DNA of 64,000 nucleotides from Amoebidium appalachense (lineage: Eukaryota > Ichthyosporea): assembly GCA_963693365.1 (NCBI GenBank), contig CAVNZM010000012.1, positions 682,001 through 746,000 on the forward strand. The letters are read 5' to 3'. A program made the position numbers and the translations under genes. The notes beneath the pieces are model-generated. The model saw only the letters and a program-made list of their open reading frames with translations, searched no databases and was not told the DNA's origin. Below, in pieces: positions 1 through 12,755 of the stretch. The first letter of the stretch is position 1. Each line of letters begins with the position of its first letter.

Positions 1-1
1 A

Positions 2-328
2 TGCCCCGAATGCCGGAAACCTGCAAAGGAAATTGTCCACCATCCCATGAGTTATCTCCACATTCTTGACGACCCAAAGATTATAGATCTGGCCACGCCT
101 GTATGTGGGCCCGGGCCTTGTAATCTTGCAATAGAAAAGGGCTACAAGCAACTTATGAAGGATGTGGGGGTGATTGATAGGAGGGCGGTGGTGTGTGCGG
201 GGTGCAATGGGAGTGCAACGAGTATGAAGGTATGCAGCAAGTGCAAGCGGGTGCATTATTGCAGTAGGGAGTGTCAGGTGGCGGACTGGCCGTTGCATAA
301 GCAAAGGTGTGTGGCCCCGGATAAGTAG
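2..328 (+). CDS. RING/MYND zinc-finger protein, C-terminal part (5' end outside window)
   Basis: The frame is open from base 2 to the TAG at 326-328 and enters from the left edge, so only the last 108 residues are seen. The first residues, CPECRKP, look like the closing C-P-x-C of a RING finger. The end carries a complete MYND finger: CAGC, then CSKC, then HYCSREC, then H and C in HKQRC, which gives all eight zinc ligands. MYND fingers bind proline-rich peptides, and RING domains usually give E3 ubiquitin ligase activity. RING plus MYND suggests a ubiquitin-ligase-type adaptor, but the upstream domains are not visible and the RING call rests on a few residues. The stop lies four residues after the last zinc ligand, so this is the natural C-terminus. 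Confidence 0.8.
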   Translation, partial: CPECRKPAKEIVHHPMSYLHILDDPKIIDLATPVCGPGPCNLAIEKGYKQLMKDVGVIDRRAVVCAGCNGSATSMKVCSKCKRVHYCSRECQVADWPLHKQRCVAPDK

Positions 329-380
329 AAACCAAAATGCGTGTCTGTTGGATTCTCCCGTATTTTTTGCCTCGTCCCCC

Positions 381-411
<31 letters not shown>

Positions 412-458
412 TTTTTTTTTCTTTTGTCAAACACCTACAAAATGGTCTCTCACTTGTT

Positions 459-495
<37 letters not shown>

Positions 496-698
496 TCCCC
501 TTTCCCCCCTCCGCCCCCTTCTCTGCTCCCCCCCCCCCCCCCCTCTCCCCCCCCTCCCCAGCGATTTTCCTACATACACACACGGGCCGCTTGTTGACTG
601 TCTCAATCTTTACGGGATTGTTCACAGGTTAATATAATGTGGACTACTAGTGAATGTCGTGCCTCTGATTTGGCGTTGTAACTGGTGGATGTGTTTGG

Positions 699-729
<31 letters not shown>

Positions 730-1097
730 GTGTGTGTGTGTGTCTGCCAGTGTGTGTGTGGGGAGGGGGGGGGGGGGGGGGGGGAGGGGGGGGGGGTGAG
801 TGTGGGTGCCTGTTGATATGGCTTTGGGTTGGTTGGCAGTCGGGCCATTTGATTGGTTGGTTGGTTAGGAGAGGGAGAGGGGGTGGGGGGGGGGGGGGGG
901 GTTTGGAATCGTACACCATAAAACCCATGCCCAAGCACATGCGCACACGTATTCGAGAAAACACGGGGCCCGCACACGCGTATAAAGTCATCCCTCATAG
1001 TTACGATGTGATTGTGTTTATGGTCTGCCCGTGTGCCATGCTTGTCGATGGCATTTAAAAATTATTGCCGGCTGCATATTATGTATTGGTGTATGAT

Positions 1098-1161
1098 ATT
1101 AAAGCCTTTAATGTGGCTGATAGTTAGGCACCACTGTGTGCATGTCGTATGTGAAATTAAA
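1098..1161 (+). terminator. Candidate poly(A) signals for the RING/MYND gene
   Basis: Two ATTAAA hexamers (1098-1103 and 1156-1161) lie in AT-rich DNA about 0.8 kb after the stop, beyond the poly(C)/poly(G) tracts. They are the first plausible polyadenylation signals downstream. Usage is inferred. Confidence 0.35.
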
Positions 1162-2062
1162 GCACCTTTTTTTTAAATTACCGGCCTCTCATAATCAGTA
1201 TGATTGTTAAAGGTCCATCTAATGAAAGTTTTTTACTGAATTTGGTAGTGCGGGTTGACGCATGCGTCAAACATATACGCGTGCTACCGTGCGCGCTCAG
1301 ATGCCCACTGCGTACACCTTTTCAGACACGGGTGCGCACATGCACACACAGGCGCATGTATGCAAGCGCACGTGAACACAAATACACACGTGCGCACGCG
1401 CACGCGCGCGCGCACACACGCATGCACGCATGCATGCACGCACACACACATGCACACGCACACACACACACACACACACGCACGCACGCGCATACACACA
1501 CACACATACACACGCGCGCACGCGTGCGCACGCACGCACGCACGCGCACGCACACGCACACGCACACAGCACATTAGTTGCTCCTCATACCGTCACGGTG
1601 AGCTGATGGGTTGCAAGTGTACACACACAAATGTGTGCATGCATGCAGCTTTCTTCCTCACTTAGTCTAGCACACTGTACACTTGACACAGATCTGTCAC
1701 AGGCACTAACACATGTTTACGTGCACACACACTTGCACACCTGGACACGCACAGGCACACGCGCTATTGCGCTCCCGCGCAGTTGAAACCAGTCGCGCCC
1801 ACATCTACACACCCGACCATGCACACTTGACACATACACATACCCACCCATGCCCCAGCCATTCACCACCCGAAGGGCACACACAAGAAGCACACACTCA
1901 CACACACAAACACGTATGTATAGTGCTGCACAAGGGGCATGTGTAGGTGTGTGGCCCATGCATGGGTCGGGGATGGCATTTATATGGCCTTGTGGGAGCA
2001 GTGCCTCAGTGGGAGAGATTCGGGGGGGTGGGGGTGGGGTGGGGGGGAGGGGGGGGGGAAGG

Positions 2063-2098
<36 letters not shown>

Positions 2099-3441
2099 GG
2101 GGGGGGAGCTGGGGGGGGGAAGGGAGGAATTCGGCATCCGGATCCCAGCCCCACGCTCACAGTAGTACACAACACTTGCCCCCCCTCATCCCCCCCCCCC
2201 CCCCCCCCCCTCCCCCCCCCTCCCCCCCAAGTAACATAACCACCACGACCACCACCGCCACCAGACGTGCAATTCCCCTGGGCCTCCCACGTGCGCAGGA
2301 TTAGATCTATCTTCCTGCATAGAATCATCCCCCCCCCCCCCCCCCCCCCCCCCCTTCTCCCGCATGTACACACACATACCCGGTTCGAAGTGCACAGCGT
2401 TCACTTCAATCAAATGATTGACCATTGGGCCCTGTGGCCTAGGCCTCACTCACGAAAGACAACTGACACTGCCTGATAAGCCCTGCCCCATAGACTTTCT
2501 CTAGCTCTGCCTCTCCGCTCTCCTCTCACTCTCTTGCTCGGTCTCACTTTCACTCTCGAAACGTAGATTCTAAATAAAATTAATTAGATCTCCCCGCATA
2601 CGTAAATCCCCTCCCCCTCCCCTTCCCCCCTCCCCGGGCCCCTTCCCCCCCTCTCGCCCACACACACTCGAAAGCAACTCATTAACACGTAATTGCGTAA
2701 ACGATAACCCAAGCCGTCCCCTCCCCCCTCCCCCCACTCCGAACACACAAAGAACTGACTACAACCGTAATCTTTGCATGCATGCGGCCCGGTCCTCCCC
2801 CCCCCCCCCCCTTTCACCCACACATACACACCGGGCCCACACACATACGGCGAGTAGCACCCAGAGCCTCCTTCCAGCACCAGCTGCAAGTGGCAAGAAC
2901 ATGAACACACACAGTTGCAAAGCCGCAACAAGTGTGTGTGTGAGGGGGATTGGCATGCCGGGGCAGCACTTGAGGGGAAGAAGGTGATTGGTCCATCCTG
3001 GATACGTGTGTGTGGGGTGTGGGTGGACAGCGTGAATGGTTGCAGTGTCGGCGTGCATAAAGGAACAGATAACGAGTGTGATAGAGGGATGCCAAGGGAT
3101 ATCCCGCATGTTTGAAATGATGCAAAAAATGGACAATTGGGTGCATATATGCAAGACCTGGCGTGTGAGTCACCTGAAGGAACAAAATTAGTGTCCGTAG
3201 ATGGACCAAGCACACATCCATATTGTGTTGCATGTGCTGCCTCCCCCCTCCCCGCCCCCAAACACACACACACAAACACACGGTGATGTTGGAACTCGCT
3301 CGACGCCTAAGACGGGGCTCGAGAATGGAACACAACTTCCGGGACAAGACTTTTTTAGTGGTGTGTGCGCGCATGTGTGTGTGTGTGTGTGTGTTTCTTT
3401 TCTTTTCTTCCCCTTATTTCTTTCTTTCTTTTTTTTTTTGG

Positions 3442-3443
<2 letters not shown>

Positions 3444-3503
<60 letters not shown>
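3444..3503 (+). repeat. Poly(G) tract, 60 nt
   Basis: Uninterrupted G run preceded by a T-rich stretch and a (GT)n block at about 3370-3393. It is among the longest single-base runs in the window. Confidence 0.95.
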
Positions 3504-4616
3504 CTGAGGGCCAAATGGTATGTCAATTAACGGTTACAACCGGGCTGATCAAATAGTCGGTGTGTGGGCTTTATTCATGACACCGGGGACAAACATTGTC
3601 CAGCGGCAACACTAAAAGCTCATGCACATCGTTACAGCATATTACCGCTCTGTTATATCCTAGTAAGAGAAACACGGACAGGAACCAGTACAGTAGGTAA
3701 AGTAGGCTGCCTCTCGTCAAAAAGACAGTTAAGAGCTCGCAAGCAAACGAAGCCAAAATCAACGATGACTTAAACACACAACCGTGTGCAACAATCAGAA
3801 GCTCAGTAACCTAGTGCCTCCCAAATGCCTTATCCAAATCCCATCTCTCACACCTGCCCTTTACCACCCAATATTTCAACAATGTCCATCGCTATTAATC
3901 CCTTTTTTCTGACGCCAATCCCTTTTTTCCCGATATTCCCTTCATCAGATGGACAGGGAGGAGGGAAGGGACGGGGGAAGGAAAATGCAATGTTGAGGGA
4001 AGTAGGTGGTGGTAGGTGGATGGGTGGGGGAGAGAAGAGGGAGGGAGGGAGGGAGGGGAGAGAGAGAGAGAGAGAGAGAGGAGACGCGGGAGACAGGTCA
4101 GAAAAAGGGAGAGGGAAAGAAAGGGTACGGAGGAGGGGAAAAGAGGAGTAGACGAAACACCAAGGTTAATGGTTGGCCCTTAGGACACATAAAAGCCGAA
4201 CCACAATGACTGAAAAAAGGAGGCGCAAACTCAGAGCCTATCGACAAAAACGACTGAAAACAAAACCGAGGGAAAAATTTAAGATGGATACGTGTTGCAC
4301 CACGTGTGGTCTAACACTAGGCATGTGTCAGTAGCATCAGGTTTCACTTCCCCGCGCTTATTTAGATTAACCGACCCAGTTCTACTGAGGTCCCTTGATT
4401 CGACAGAGTGCCCTCACTCCCACTCCTCCCTGCCCAACGAGACCCCCAACCCCCCCCCCCTCCCCCCAAACCCTCTTCAAACACGGACCTTAGCCCCCGT
4501 CTTCTTCCCACCCCACACATACTTTGTAAGCCGCCACATTCCCCCCTCCCCCCAACCCCACTCTTCACGTCAGGGAAATACATACCAACAACACACACTG
4601 TCCCATTTTACCCATC

Positions 4617-5120
4617 CCCCCCCCCCCCCCCCCCCATTCCCCCCGGTTTCTGCACCCCCCCCCCCCCCAAAAAAAAGATACACAGATCTACTTTGACCCT
4701 CTCTCCCCCCCCCCCGAAAAAAAAACAGACCTACTTTGCCCCCCTCCCTCCCCCCACCCCCTTCTTTTCCGGTGTCTTCGCCCCCAAAGACACACAGATC
4801 CACTCCCCCCCCCCCCCCTATCCCCTTCGGTTTCTAACCCTCACCCCCCCTCAAAAAAACGGAACTAATTTGCCCCCCCCCCCCCCCCCTCCCTGTTTCT
4901 GCACCTCCCAAAACATACACACAAGTCAGGCTTGTTTCTGCAACCTAATATGTATATTAGGGCCCGAAACACATACACACGGATCCCCTTTTGCCCCCCC
5001 CCCCCCCCCCCCCCCCCCCCTTTCTTCTTCTGCAACCCCCCCAAAGCGCACACAGAACCACTTTGTCCCCCCCGAAACCCCCCCCCCACCCCCTAACACA
5101 CACACACACGTCCCGGCTTT
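4617..5120 (+). repeat. Degenerate minisatellite, about 60-120 bp units built around poly(C)
   Basis: About six to seven imperfect units each carry a C run, a GGTTTCTGCACC-like core, a short A run, and ACACAGATCCACTTTG-like sequence leading into the next C run. Examples begin near 4617, 4707, 4805, 4873, 4996 and 5070. Unit lengths differ mainly in the homopolymers, and the cores differ by substitutions. Confidence 0.7.
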
Positions 5121-6426
5121 TCTCCACGTTTCTATAGCAATTATAACAACATGACACAAAACCTACCCCCTCCCCCCCCCCCCCCCCCCCCCCCCCTTCC
5201 ACCCCTTCTTTCCCGGTTTTCATATAATGCGTCTCGGAAAATGCCATCGTGGCCCAATCAGGCAGCACCCTTTCACCATGTTCGTCTCTTCCTTCCGTCC
5301 CTGTTGATTATGTTCCAAGAGGCACTGCTCCTTCTGTTGTAAAACTGGTAGCTTCCTTCACGCTGAAACTGTCAAAGTATAGGTGTGTCTAAAGAGGCTA
5401 AGCACAAAGGAAGGAGGGCTGGGGTGGGTTTTGAAGCATGGTTGAGTTTACGATTGCATCCAAGCAACGCTATGTGTGAGTGCGCACACAACACAGGCGC
5501 AGATGTCAGGCGCGTTGAATAGGTTCATGATCACATGTTTGCAGAGCGAGCTCAGTGGGAGCAGAAAGGAAAGGGGTAGGGTGGGGTGGAGTGGGGGTGA
5601 GGGAGAGGTTGTCGTGGTGGTGGTTGTGGTGGTATGTGTGTGTGTGTGTGTGTGTTGGGGGGGGGGGGGGGGGGAGGGGGGGGGAGGGGGAGCATAACCT
5701 GCATAACGTACTGAAAGGTGTCGCTGCGGTGGGTTCAAAATGCTTTGCCATGAGCGTGTTCCGCTCTAAACCACCCGATCTCCCTCTTGATGAATCGTGT
5801 GATAACGGCGGGCAAACATCATGCAATCCCACACAATCATTTTGACACCACACCTCCGGCTCTGTGGCCTGTGGGCACTACACGAAACTACAGATTGCCT
5901 TGATACTTACAAGAGCAACACTTTTCCTACCCTGTCAGCTGTCTCTCAAGCTCAACACCAGCGTCCACCTACTACAACAACAGTTCTTGGAACCGTTCTG
6001 CCTTCCTGTACACGTGTACAAATAACAACAACCTACGTAATGTGCCACATGCATGTACATGTGCACAGTCCAACGCCCGTTTGACGCCGACGGTCATTTT
6101 GAGTGGCTGCGGCGAAGCCGGGCGGCTAAATGCGGCTAATGGCGGGAGACGTTAGCCAATAACAATAGAGCGGTTAAGTCATTAGAGTCAATGAAATCGC
6201 AAAACAATTTACCTTTTTGAGCAGTAATGGTTCGATGCTGTTGCTTACACGTGCATGCCTCGACCGGCATGATAAAACTATCTGTGGACAACGACACCCA
6301 ATATATGTCTTTAGATAGGGTTTATTAGATTTTAATGCATTTATTCATTACTTTCCATTCGTGTAACAATTTGATACATGGAACCCAATTTTGCCGTTTA
6401 CCAGCTTAACCAATCCCGGCCGCAGG

Positions 6427-6434
6427 TATATAAA
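6427..6434 (+). promoter_or_regulatory. TATA box of the nucleolin-like gene
   Basis: TATATAAA lies 112 bp before the ATG at 6547. A pyrimidine-rich leader follows (tctttttcttgcttg), as expected for an initiator region of a highly expressed ribosome-biogenesis gene. Confidence 0.6.
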
Positions 6435-6546
6435 CACAATTTACCTCTGTTGGCACCGGTCAATACACGTGTACAGGCGAACCCAACTGGTATCTTCGCC
6501 TCGTACTTTTTCTCTTTTTCTTGCTTGTTAGTTTTAATCTTTCAAA

Positions 6547-9458
6547 ATGGCAGTTAAGTCTAAGGAGCCCAAGGGCAAGAAGGAGGCCGAGAAGGCTAAG
6601 AAGGCCCCTCCCCCCAAGAAGGTCGAGAGCGAGAGCGAGGAGGAGAGCGAAGAAGAAGAGTCCGAGGCCTCCGAGGAGGAGAAGCCCAAGGCCAAGGTGT
6701 GTGTTGGGGGGGATGGATGTGGTGGGGGTGGTGGGGGTCGGGTGGGAGAGTGGGATAAGGTTTAGAGGAAGGGAGGCCTTAGGAGACGTGATGGGGGAAG
6801 GGGTGGGGTTGAGGGGCAGAAGCTGGTGATGGGTCAGTCCGGTTTGCTTTCTTTTCTTTCGGGATCTGGTATGACCGGAGATGTTAGACACTTTGGCCTG
6901 GTCTTTCAACCCTCTAAGATTCACGCACAAGTGCACATGCACATGCAGGCACAGCGCCTACTTTTCCATTATGCTCTTCTCGCCACTTTGTTTGCTTAGT
7001 CCCGTGCTTTCCAGGAGCTGCTTCTTGTCGACTTCCCCCCAATCCCCCCTCCCCCCCCCCCCCCCTCCTCCTCCCCTTTCCCCCCTCCTCCGCCCATCTC
7101 TTTTTACCTTTTTCTCGATGTCATCGTGTCGGCTGTTCAAGGCAGGGCACACTTATAAACGCTTTTAGAGAAAGGGGTTCCTTTTGCATAACTTGACCTA
7201 CGGTGTGGGCCGAGTAATATAAGCCTTTTATGATTTTGCAGCTTCCAACTTTTGTTTTCTCCCCCCCCCCCTTTCTCCCGTCCAGCTTGTTACTTGGATG
7301 CCTTTGTCGTTTAGTGTCTCATAGTCGTGACCCCCTTCCCTCCCCGCCTTTCCCCCGTCTGGGCCTTCCCCCCCCCCCCCCCCCCCCCCGGCAAACCCAT
7401 AAACACAAACTTGTTCACACTTGCGAACACTGAACCACCTCTGTGCACCGTTGCTCCTCCGTTGTCGTTTCCCAAACCTTTTAGTATATCATTTTTCTTC
7501 CCTGCTTGAGCTGCAGAGAGCATGCTATCTCTGTCTTGTAGTTCTCGTGTGCCAGCTACCCTTCGGTTACTTATAGTAGTGTGCTTTACAGGCCGGCACG
7601 TCTGCCAAGAAGGAGGAGTCCTCTGAGGAGGAGGAAAGCGAGGAGGAAGAGAGCGAGGAGGAGGAAAGTGAGGAGGAGGAGAAGCCCAAGAAGGCTGCCC
7701 CCGCTAAGAAGGCACCCGCCAAGAAGGAGAGTGAGAGCGAGGAGGAGGAAGAAGAGAGTGAGGAGGAGAGCGAGGAGGAGGAGAAACCAAAGAAGGGGGC
7801 TGCCAAGAAGGAAGAGAGCGAGGAGGAGAGTGAAGAGGAGGAGAGCGAGGAGGAGGAGAACGGTGACAAGATGGAGGACGAAGAGGAGGAGGAGGAGGAG
7901 CCGATCAAGAAGAAGGGTGCTGATAAGGGCGCACAGAAGCGCAAGGCAGAGACGCAGATCGAGACCCCCGCCAAGAAGCAGGCTGCTGAGGGTGGTGAGG
8001 GCACCACCCTCTTCGTGGGTGGCCTCGACTTCAAGCTGGACAACGATGGTCTGCGCGAGGCATTCAGCGAGAATGGCTTCGAGGTGACTGACGTGCGCGT
8101 CCAGATGGACCGCGAATCGGGCCGCTCAAGAGGGTGTGTATCTCCCCCCCCCCCCCCCCCCCCCTCTCCCTCCGTGTGTGTGTGCTTGTATGGCTTCCCC
8201 TTGATTATGCCTGTGTGTGGCGTCTCTACGGCTATTCCCCTTGTGGTTGCTTTCAGGTTGAAGCATTATGGATGACCAGGACTGATCTTTCGGGAAACTT
8301 GGAGATACAAGAAGGGAAAGAGAAGGAGAATGGGTTTCAGCAAAACAGGTGTATGTAGAACACCCACCCATGGGGTAGTATATATGATACTCACTCGGTC
8401 ACTGCAGGTTTGCCTATGTCGAGTTTGCCGACGCAGCCACGGCCAAGAAGGCCCACAGCCAGATGGCCGGTGTCGAGGTGATGGGCCGTGCCCTCCGCCT
8501 GGACTGGGCCAACTCCAAGCCCGCAGCACGCACCCCGGGTGGTGGCAAGAGCGAGCCATCCACATCTCTGTTTGTGAAGGGCCTGCCCTACAGCGCCAGC
8601 CAGGAGACCGTGCAGGAGTTCTTCTCCGAGCACAACCCCACCAGTGTTCGCCTGCCATGGGACAACGACAACGACCGGCCCAAGGGCTTTGCCTACATCG
8701 ACTTCGAGGATGCCGACAGCGCCAAGGCTGCCATTGAGGCTCTCAACGGTGCCGACATGGAGGGTCGCAGCATCTTCATCGACTTTGCCACCCCACGCTC
8801 AAACGATGGCGGTAGCAGGGGTGGCCGTGGTGGCCGCGGCGGCGGATTCGGCGGACGTGGCGGCCGCGGCGGCCGTGGTGGTGGATTCGGCGGCGGACGT
8901 GGCGGCCGTGGTGGTTCGTTCGGCGGCCGTGGTGGCGGACGCGGTGGCGCACGTGGTGGTAAGTGTCCCTTTCGTTGATGTTTGTGCATTTGCTTGTGCT
9001 TGCCCCTGCACCCTGACCCCCCCCCCTGCCCCCCGCTCATAAACCCTCTCTCCCGCCGTTAAAACTACCGCCACCATACATGCACACATGACACCACCAG
9101 ACATGGACATATAACAGACCACCACACATCATCTTCACACTCGCAAACCGTTGTACTCCCCCTTCCTCCCCCCCCCCCCCCCCGCCCCCCCCCCCCATTT
9201 CAACCCTAGGCCTATTCCCTCGTATGTCCTCTTCTTTCCCCACTGTACAAATGAAGATACAACCCAATGCTGAGCACCTCACTCCTTCTCAACCCTCTTC
9301 AAGGGGAATGTACATACTAAGTCGTTTTGATGGCCAGAACGATTCCTATTTTGTGCCCTACATGTATAAAGTTCTTACAGTCCTATGTTCCAGGTTTCCG
9401 CGGCGGCCGTGGTGGCGGAAGCGAGTTCAAGGGCAAGAAGATGAGCTTCGATGATTAA
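6547..9458 (+). CDS. Nucleolin-like nucleolar RNA-binding protein (two RRMs, RGG tail)
   Basis: Four exons: 6547-6696, 7592-8133, 8408-8958 and 9394-9458, with GT-AG introns in phases 0, 2 and 1. They give 435 residues. Residues 1-180 alternate basic KK/PK patches with Ser/Glu blocks such as ESEEESEEEE, typical casein kinase 2 targets. RRM1 (about 188-262) has RNP2 LFVGGL and RNP1 RGFAYVEF, and its RNP1 is split by intron 2. RRM2 (about 283-360) has LFVKGL and KGFAYIDF. Residues 365-420 are GGRGG/GGFGG repeats, then KKMSFDD at the end. This is the layout of yeast Nsr1, fission yeast Gar2 and animal nucleolin, which act in pre-rRNA processing in the nucleolus. Two RRMs match the yeast forms rather than the four of vertebrate nucleolin. 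The ATG is the first in frame after the TATA box. Confidence 0.92.
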
Positions 9459-9890
9459 GCGGCGAAAGGGCGGGTGGGTGGGGTTGGGTTTGAAGGTCGG
9501 AGCCTGATGTTTGCTGTTGCTACGCTCACGTTGAAAAATTAAGTGACCCAATGTAGTGAATTCGTGATTTTCAATTATGATTTTATGGTTTTAGGACTTA
9601 CTGATTGCACGGGTGGTTGTACCACTTAACGACTGTACGTAATCAGGTTTTGAAGATCACAGCAACACAACACTGATTTTTACGATTATGTCACCTCTTG
9701 TTTTCTTTGCATAGGCGACATTTATTCCATGCGCTAAGGCATGGTTAGTATCGTGTGTACATTGGTTGCGGATAATAGTGGCTGTGCTCGAACAGGCAGT
9801 CAAGTCAATAAACTCCGAAGGAGTTATTCCCAGTCAGACAACACCATATGTGCACCGTCTATCCTCCCCCCCCCCCCCCCCCCCCCCCCC

Positions 9891-10570
9891 CGCGCACGCA
9901 TGCACACACCGCTCTGTTGGCGACAGCTCCCTTGGAACCCATGCGGCATGTTACCCGCCGGCGTAACATAACTCGGACTATCGGTTTGGCTTTTTTCAAG
10001 CCCAAAGCAATGGGTGATACCATATTTCCGGCTGACATCCGGGGGCATAGCTTTCCGTTCGAAGACGATAAAGTTCCGCCCTAGTAAGCGTGTTACTACC
10101 CTGCGGCGTGGGTCAAATCTCATATTTTCCCCTCTGATTACGAATTCTGTGGCCTTCGGGACTTAATTCTTTTCAGCTGGTGTAGTATGTTAGCCAGGGA
10201 AGTATCGACTTAGGTATCGACGGGGGAGCTTCCTAGAAGCCCCGTCTCCTGAGTTCCTATCTATATTTTTCTTGCTTCTGCTTACTGCTGCAACTTTAAC
10301 CCCCGGCCTTTCCCACTGCCCTTGCCTGCATAAGCAACCCTGCTCGTCTCTGATCAAGACGGGTGACCTACTCATGTTCAAGTGAAACAGTATCTGAGTT
10401 GGGTTTCGTTAACGAGGGGAATAGGTCGAAACTCGGGTACTGTGGATGACGTGGGCCCCCCCTGAGGATGGGCTCTGCTTATTATGCATACTCTTTATGT
10501 ATGGCTTGCATTCTGCATCGTGTTATCCGTTTGTTCTTGTGTACTTCGTACTTTTTGACGCATTCAAACC
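9891..10570 (+). mobile_element. 680-bp dispersed element, copy A of a long inverted repeat
   Basis: It matches 47838-48517 in reverse orientation. Every landmark compared satisfies x + y = 58408, so there are no net indels over 680 bp, and the translated short frames are identical. Both sides are bordered by poly(C): 24 or more C before it and about 16 after it. The last 90 bp (10480-10569) recur at 61816-61905. The short frames (longest about 78 codons, minus strand) resemble no family I know, so I treat it as non-coding or non-autonomous. Confidence 0.8.
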
Positions 10571-10601
<31 letters not shown>

Positions 10602-10666
10602 GTGCACACATACACCACCATCTACCCACACACTCACGGGACGAGGATATATCATCGATTGGCTCT

Positions 10667-10745
10667 GCAAAATCTGCCTTGTGGTGTCCGTCGTGAATGT
10701 GCACTTTTTTTACTCGGTAACACATTCTTATCCTCTCAACCCCTC
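10667..10745 (+). mobile_element. Diverged partial member of the poly(C)-associated repeat family
   Basis: CAAAATCTGC, GTGGTGTCC, a TGAATGTGC-like block and GTAACACATTC appear in the same order and spacing as at 63305-63376. It runs into C-rich sequence. Confidence 0.6.
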
Positions 10746-11889
10746 CGCAACAACAAAGGCTCCCGCCACATTGTTTTGATATATGGTACACTCATGTGGG
10801 TGGATTATGGGCACAACGGCCTGTGTGTGCTTTTATTAGAACGGATGCAGAAGAGACACAACACACACAAACGAAGCGTTGCGCATGTCTGTGCCATAAC
10901 TGCACATTAAGGACTAAGCGTTCAGATTTTGAAATTTCATGTCCCATTGATCAAATTTCCTATGAGAGATTTGCGGCCCCCAAGGAGTTTAGGGAGTTGG
11001 GGGGTATGGGAGACCAAGCCGTGCACGTGGCTCACGGGCCCGGCGCCAAAATTTGAAATCCCCGCGCGGGCCAGACTGGGCCTGAGCTCAGACGGTATAA
11101 CGGACCAATCCCGACTTTGACCATATATGGTCAATGTCTTGCAAATTCGTCTGGCAGGTGAGTCGTTAATGCGTGCCTCTCTGGTCTGTGCCATGACTGC
11201 ACACAAAGGCGTGCCTCTCTGGTTAGTGGCTGTCGCACTGGAATGGGTCACAGGGCCCATGACCCCCCCCCCCCCCCCCCCCCCCCTCCCCCACACACAC
11301 ACACACACACGCAAGATACAAGGGCATGCGGTGTGTCACTGTAGCTGCATAAATGTGGGTGATCGTTTTGCCTGCCCCGGTCTTGCACACTTGGTGACTG
11401 TTATTTTTTTTAGATTCTTTGCTCAGCGACTCGTTCTTGGTCCTAATTGGGCCCTGGAGGTTAGGGTAGTAACAGTAAACAATCCCAGAGTTGTTCCTTT
11501 TCACCGACATTTTATTCTCTGCTCGTGAGATTTCTGAGCAAATTACAATAATAGGTAGTACTAAATAGGTAATACTATGTACATGTGCCTGTGTATGGGT
11601 CCCTGTGTATGGGTCCTTGCACGAGCAAGCACACATGTAAACGAGTTCGTGCGTGTGTGTGTGTGTGCGTGCTGGTGTACATCGTGACATGTGGTGGTGT
11701 GCACGCTGTACGTGTGTGTGTTGTGTCACTTGTGTCTCCTTGGAGAAAGCCGTCCCAAGGTCACTCGAACCAAATGGCCTCAAAGATAACCATATATGGT
11801 TTGGCGCCAAAGTTCAGCCAATCACAACCATGAGCCACTTATTGATGTCCAGGGTTCGATTTCTGTTTTTGAAACTTTGGGGTAGGGTT

Positions 11890-12755
11890 CAAATTGTTCA
11901 TCTCTCGGACCTCGCGTAGGCATCCTCTGATGGCTCCTTTGCTGTGTGTTTTTGGTCTCCCTCCGGCGAGTCAGCGTATGAATGAGTTAGGCCTTCGCTT
12001 TTGTTTTCATCTGGTTAGGCTTCCTTCTTATCATCCTTTGTTGCAATTCTTTCCTTCTTTAGCCCCTGTTCCCATTTCTGATGTTCGTGCGAAATGTCCT
12101 GTACCCAATCTATCTCCCATTCAGAGATATCCTTTTAAATATATCGTCTCCTTTATTTTTCTCTTCCCCTATTTATCAGCAGTATGTTACTTGGTTTCAT
12201 ACTCAATATCCTTTGCTTCATCGTTGTGATAAAGAGTATCATGGTAGGACTCTTGAGCCTGTGCTTCTTTTTATATTAGAGATTCGTATATTTTCTCTAC
12301 AATCGACGTTATGTCAATGAGCTACTTATATTCATCCTTCCTCTCGTAAACCTACAACACTTGCCGATTTTGCCATTCTAACCTCTCCTTGTGATAGTGC
12401 TTGGAAATATGTTTATTTTGGCATTGTAACCTTAGTTTCCATAAATGTTTGTGTCACTTTTGTGCAGAACCTTTTTCTCGCAAACATCTAGATAGATGTA
12501 TTTATTTATCTCAGATTCTTCCGTTAGAAATTCGAAGACTCGCTTATTTAGATAATCCTGATATTACTTCTATTGACTATCTGTTAAACCACCGTATGTT
12601 TAACGAGTTTTCTAGGGTGTATGATTATTTGAGTCGTTCTCTCCTCCGTATCCGTGAGTAGGGGTTTTCGTATTTTCTTCTCTGAGATAGTATCTGTGAT
12701 ATCTCTGGCTTGCTTCTCTTTCATGAGCATATCAATAAAGTCATTATAACAAAAA
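11890..12755 (+). mobile_element. Degenerate LINE-like retroelement fragment, 3' end (copy 1)
   Basis: The largest readable part, 12401-12661, encodes a Cys/His cluster (CHFCAEP...H...C) and then PLEIRRLAYLDNP and YDYLSRSLLRIRE before a stop. Upstream coding-like sequence (11894-12320) lies in other frames with at least one frameshift and an in-frame TAG, so it is dead. The terminal part recurs on the minus strand at 32883-33117, and the last 60 bp recur at 13055-13120. All three end at the same place, CAATAAAGTCATTATA-like. A shared 3' end with variable 5' ends is typical of LINE insertion. No reverse transcriptase catalytic motif was seen, so the class is inferred. Confidence 0.5.

Larger units (their letters stand above)
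329..6426. other. Intergenic region, low-complexity DNA, no convincing gene
   Basis: It contains poly(C) (382-411, about 461-493), poly(G) (about 765-800, 2070-2098, 3444-3503) and an alternating CA/CG/GT-rich block at about 1320-1570. A GA-rich tract lies at 4030-4080 and a degenerate poly(C) minisatellite at 4617-5120. The many open frames encode only Pro, Gly, His/Thr or Cys/Val runs, which are translations of homopolymers and (CA)n. Normal-complexity stretches at 3540-3900, 5200-5560 and 5700-6420 gave no recognisable protein or RNA gene. Confidence 0.6.

Noticed and set aside
1255-1665. His/Thr/Ala-rich frames, possibly a His-rich protein
   Set aside because: The DNA is alternating CA/CG/TG microsatellite; all frames on both strands stay open because of the repeat.
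7581-8087. Arg-rich and Ser-rich frames overlapping nucleolin exon 2
   Set aside because: They are shadow frames of the (GAG/AAG)-rich Glu/Lys/Ser coding exon.
8693-9125. Pro-rich and Ala/Thr-rich minus-strand frames
   Set aside because: They are reverse readings of the GGC-rich RGG tail of the nucleolin-like gene.
10190-10381. Possible structured RNA (5S-like) because of a GATCAGAGACGAG segment in the 680-bp repeat
   Set aside because: The segment does not continue into a recognisable 5S rRNA or tRNA; there is no box A/B pair that I could defend.
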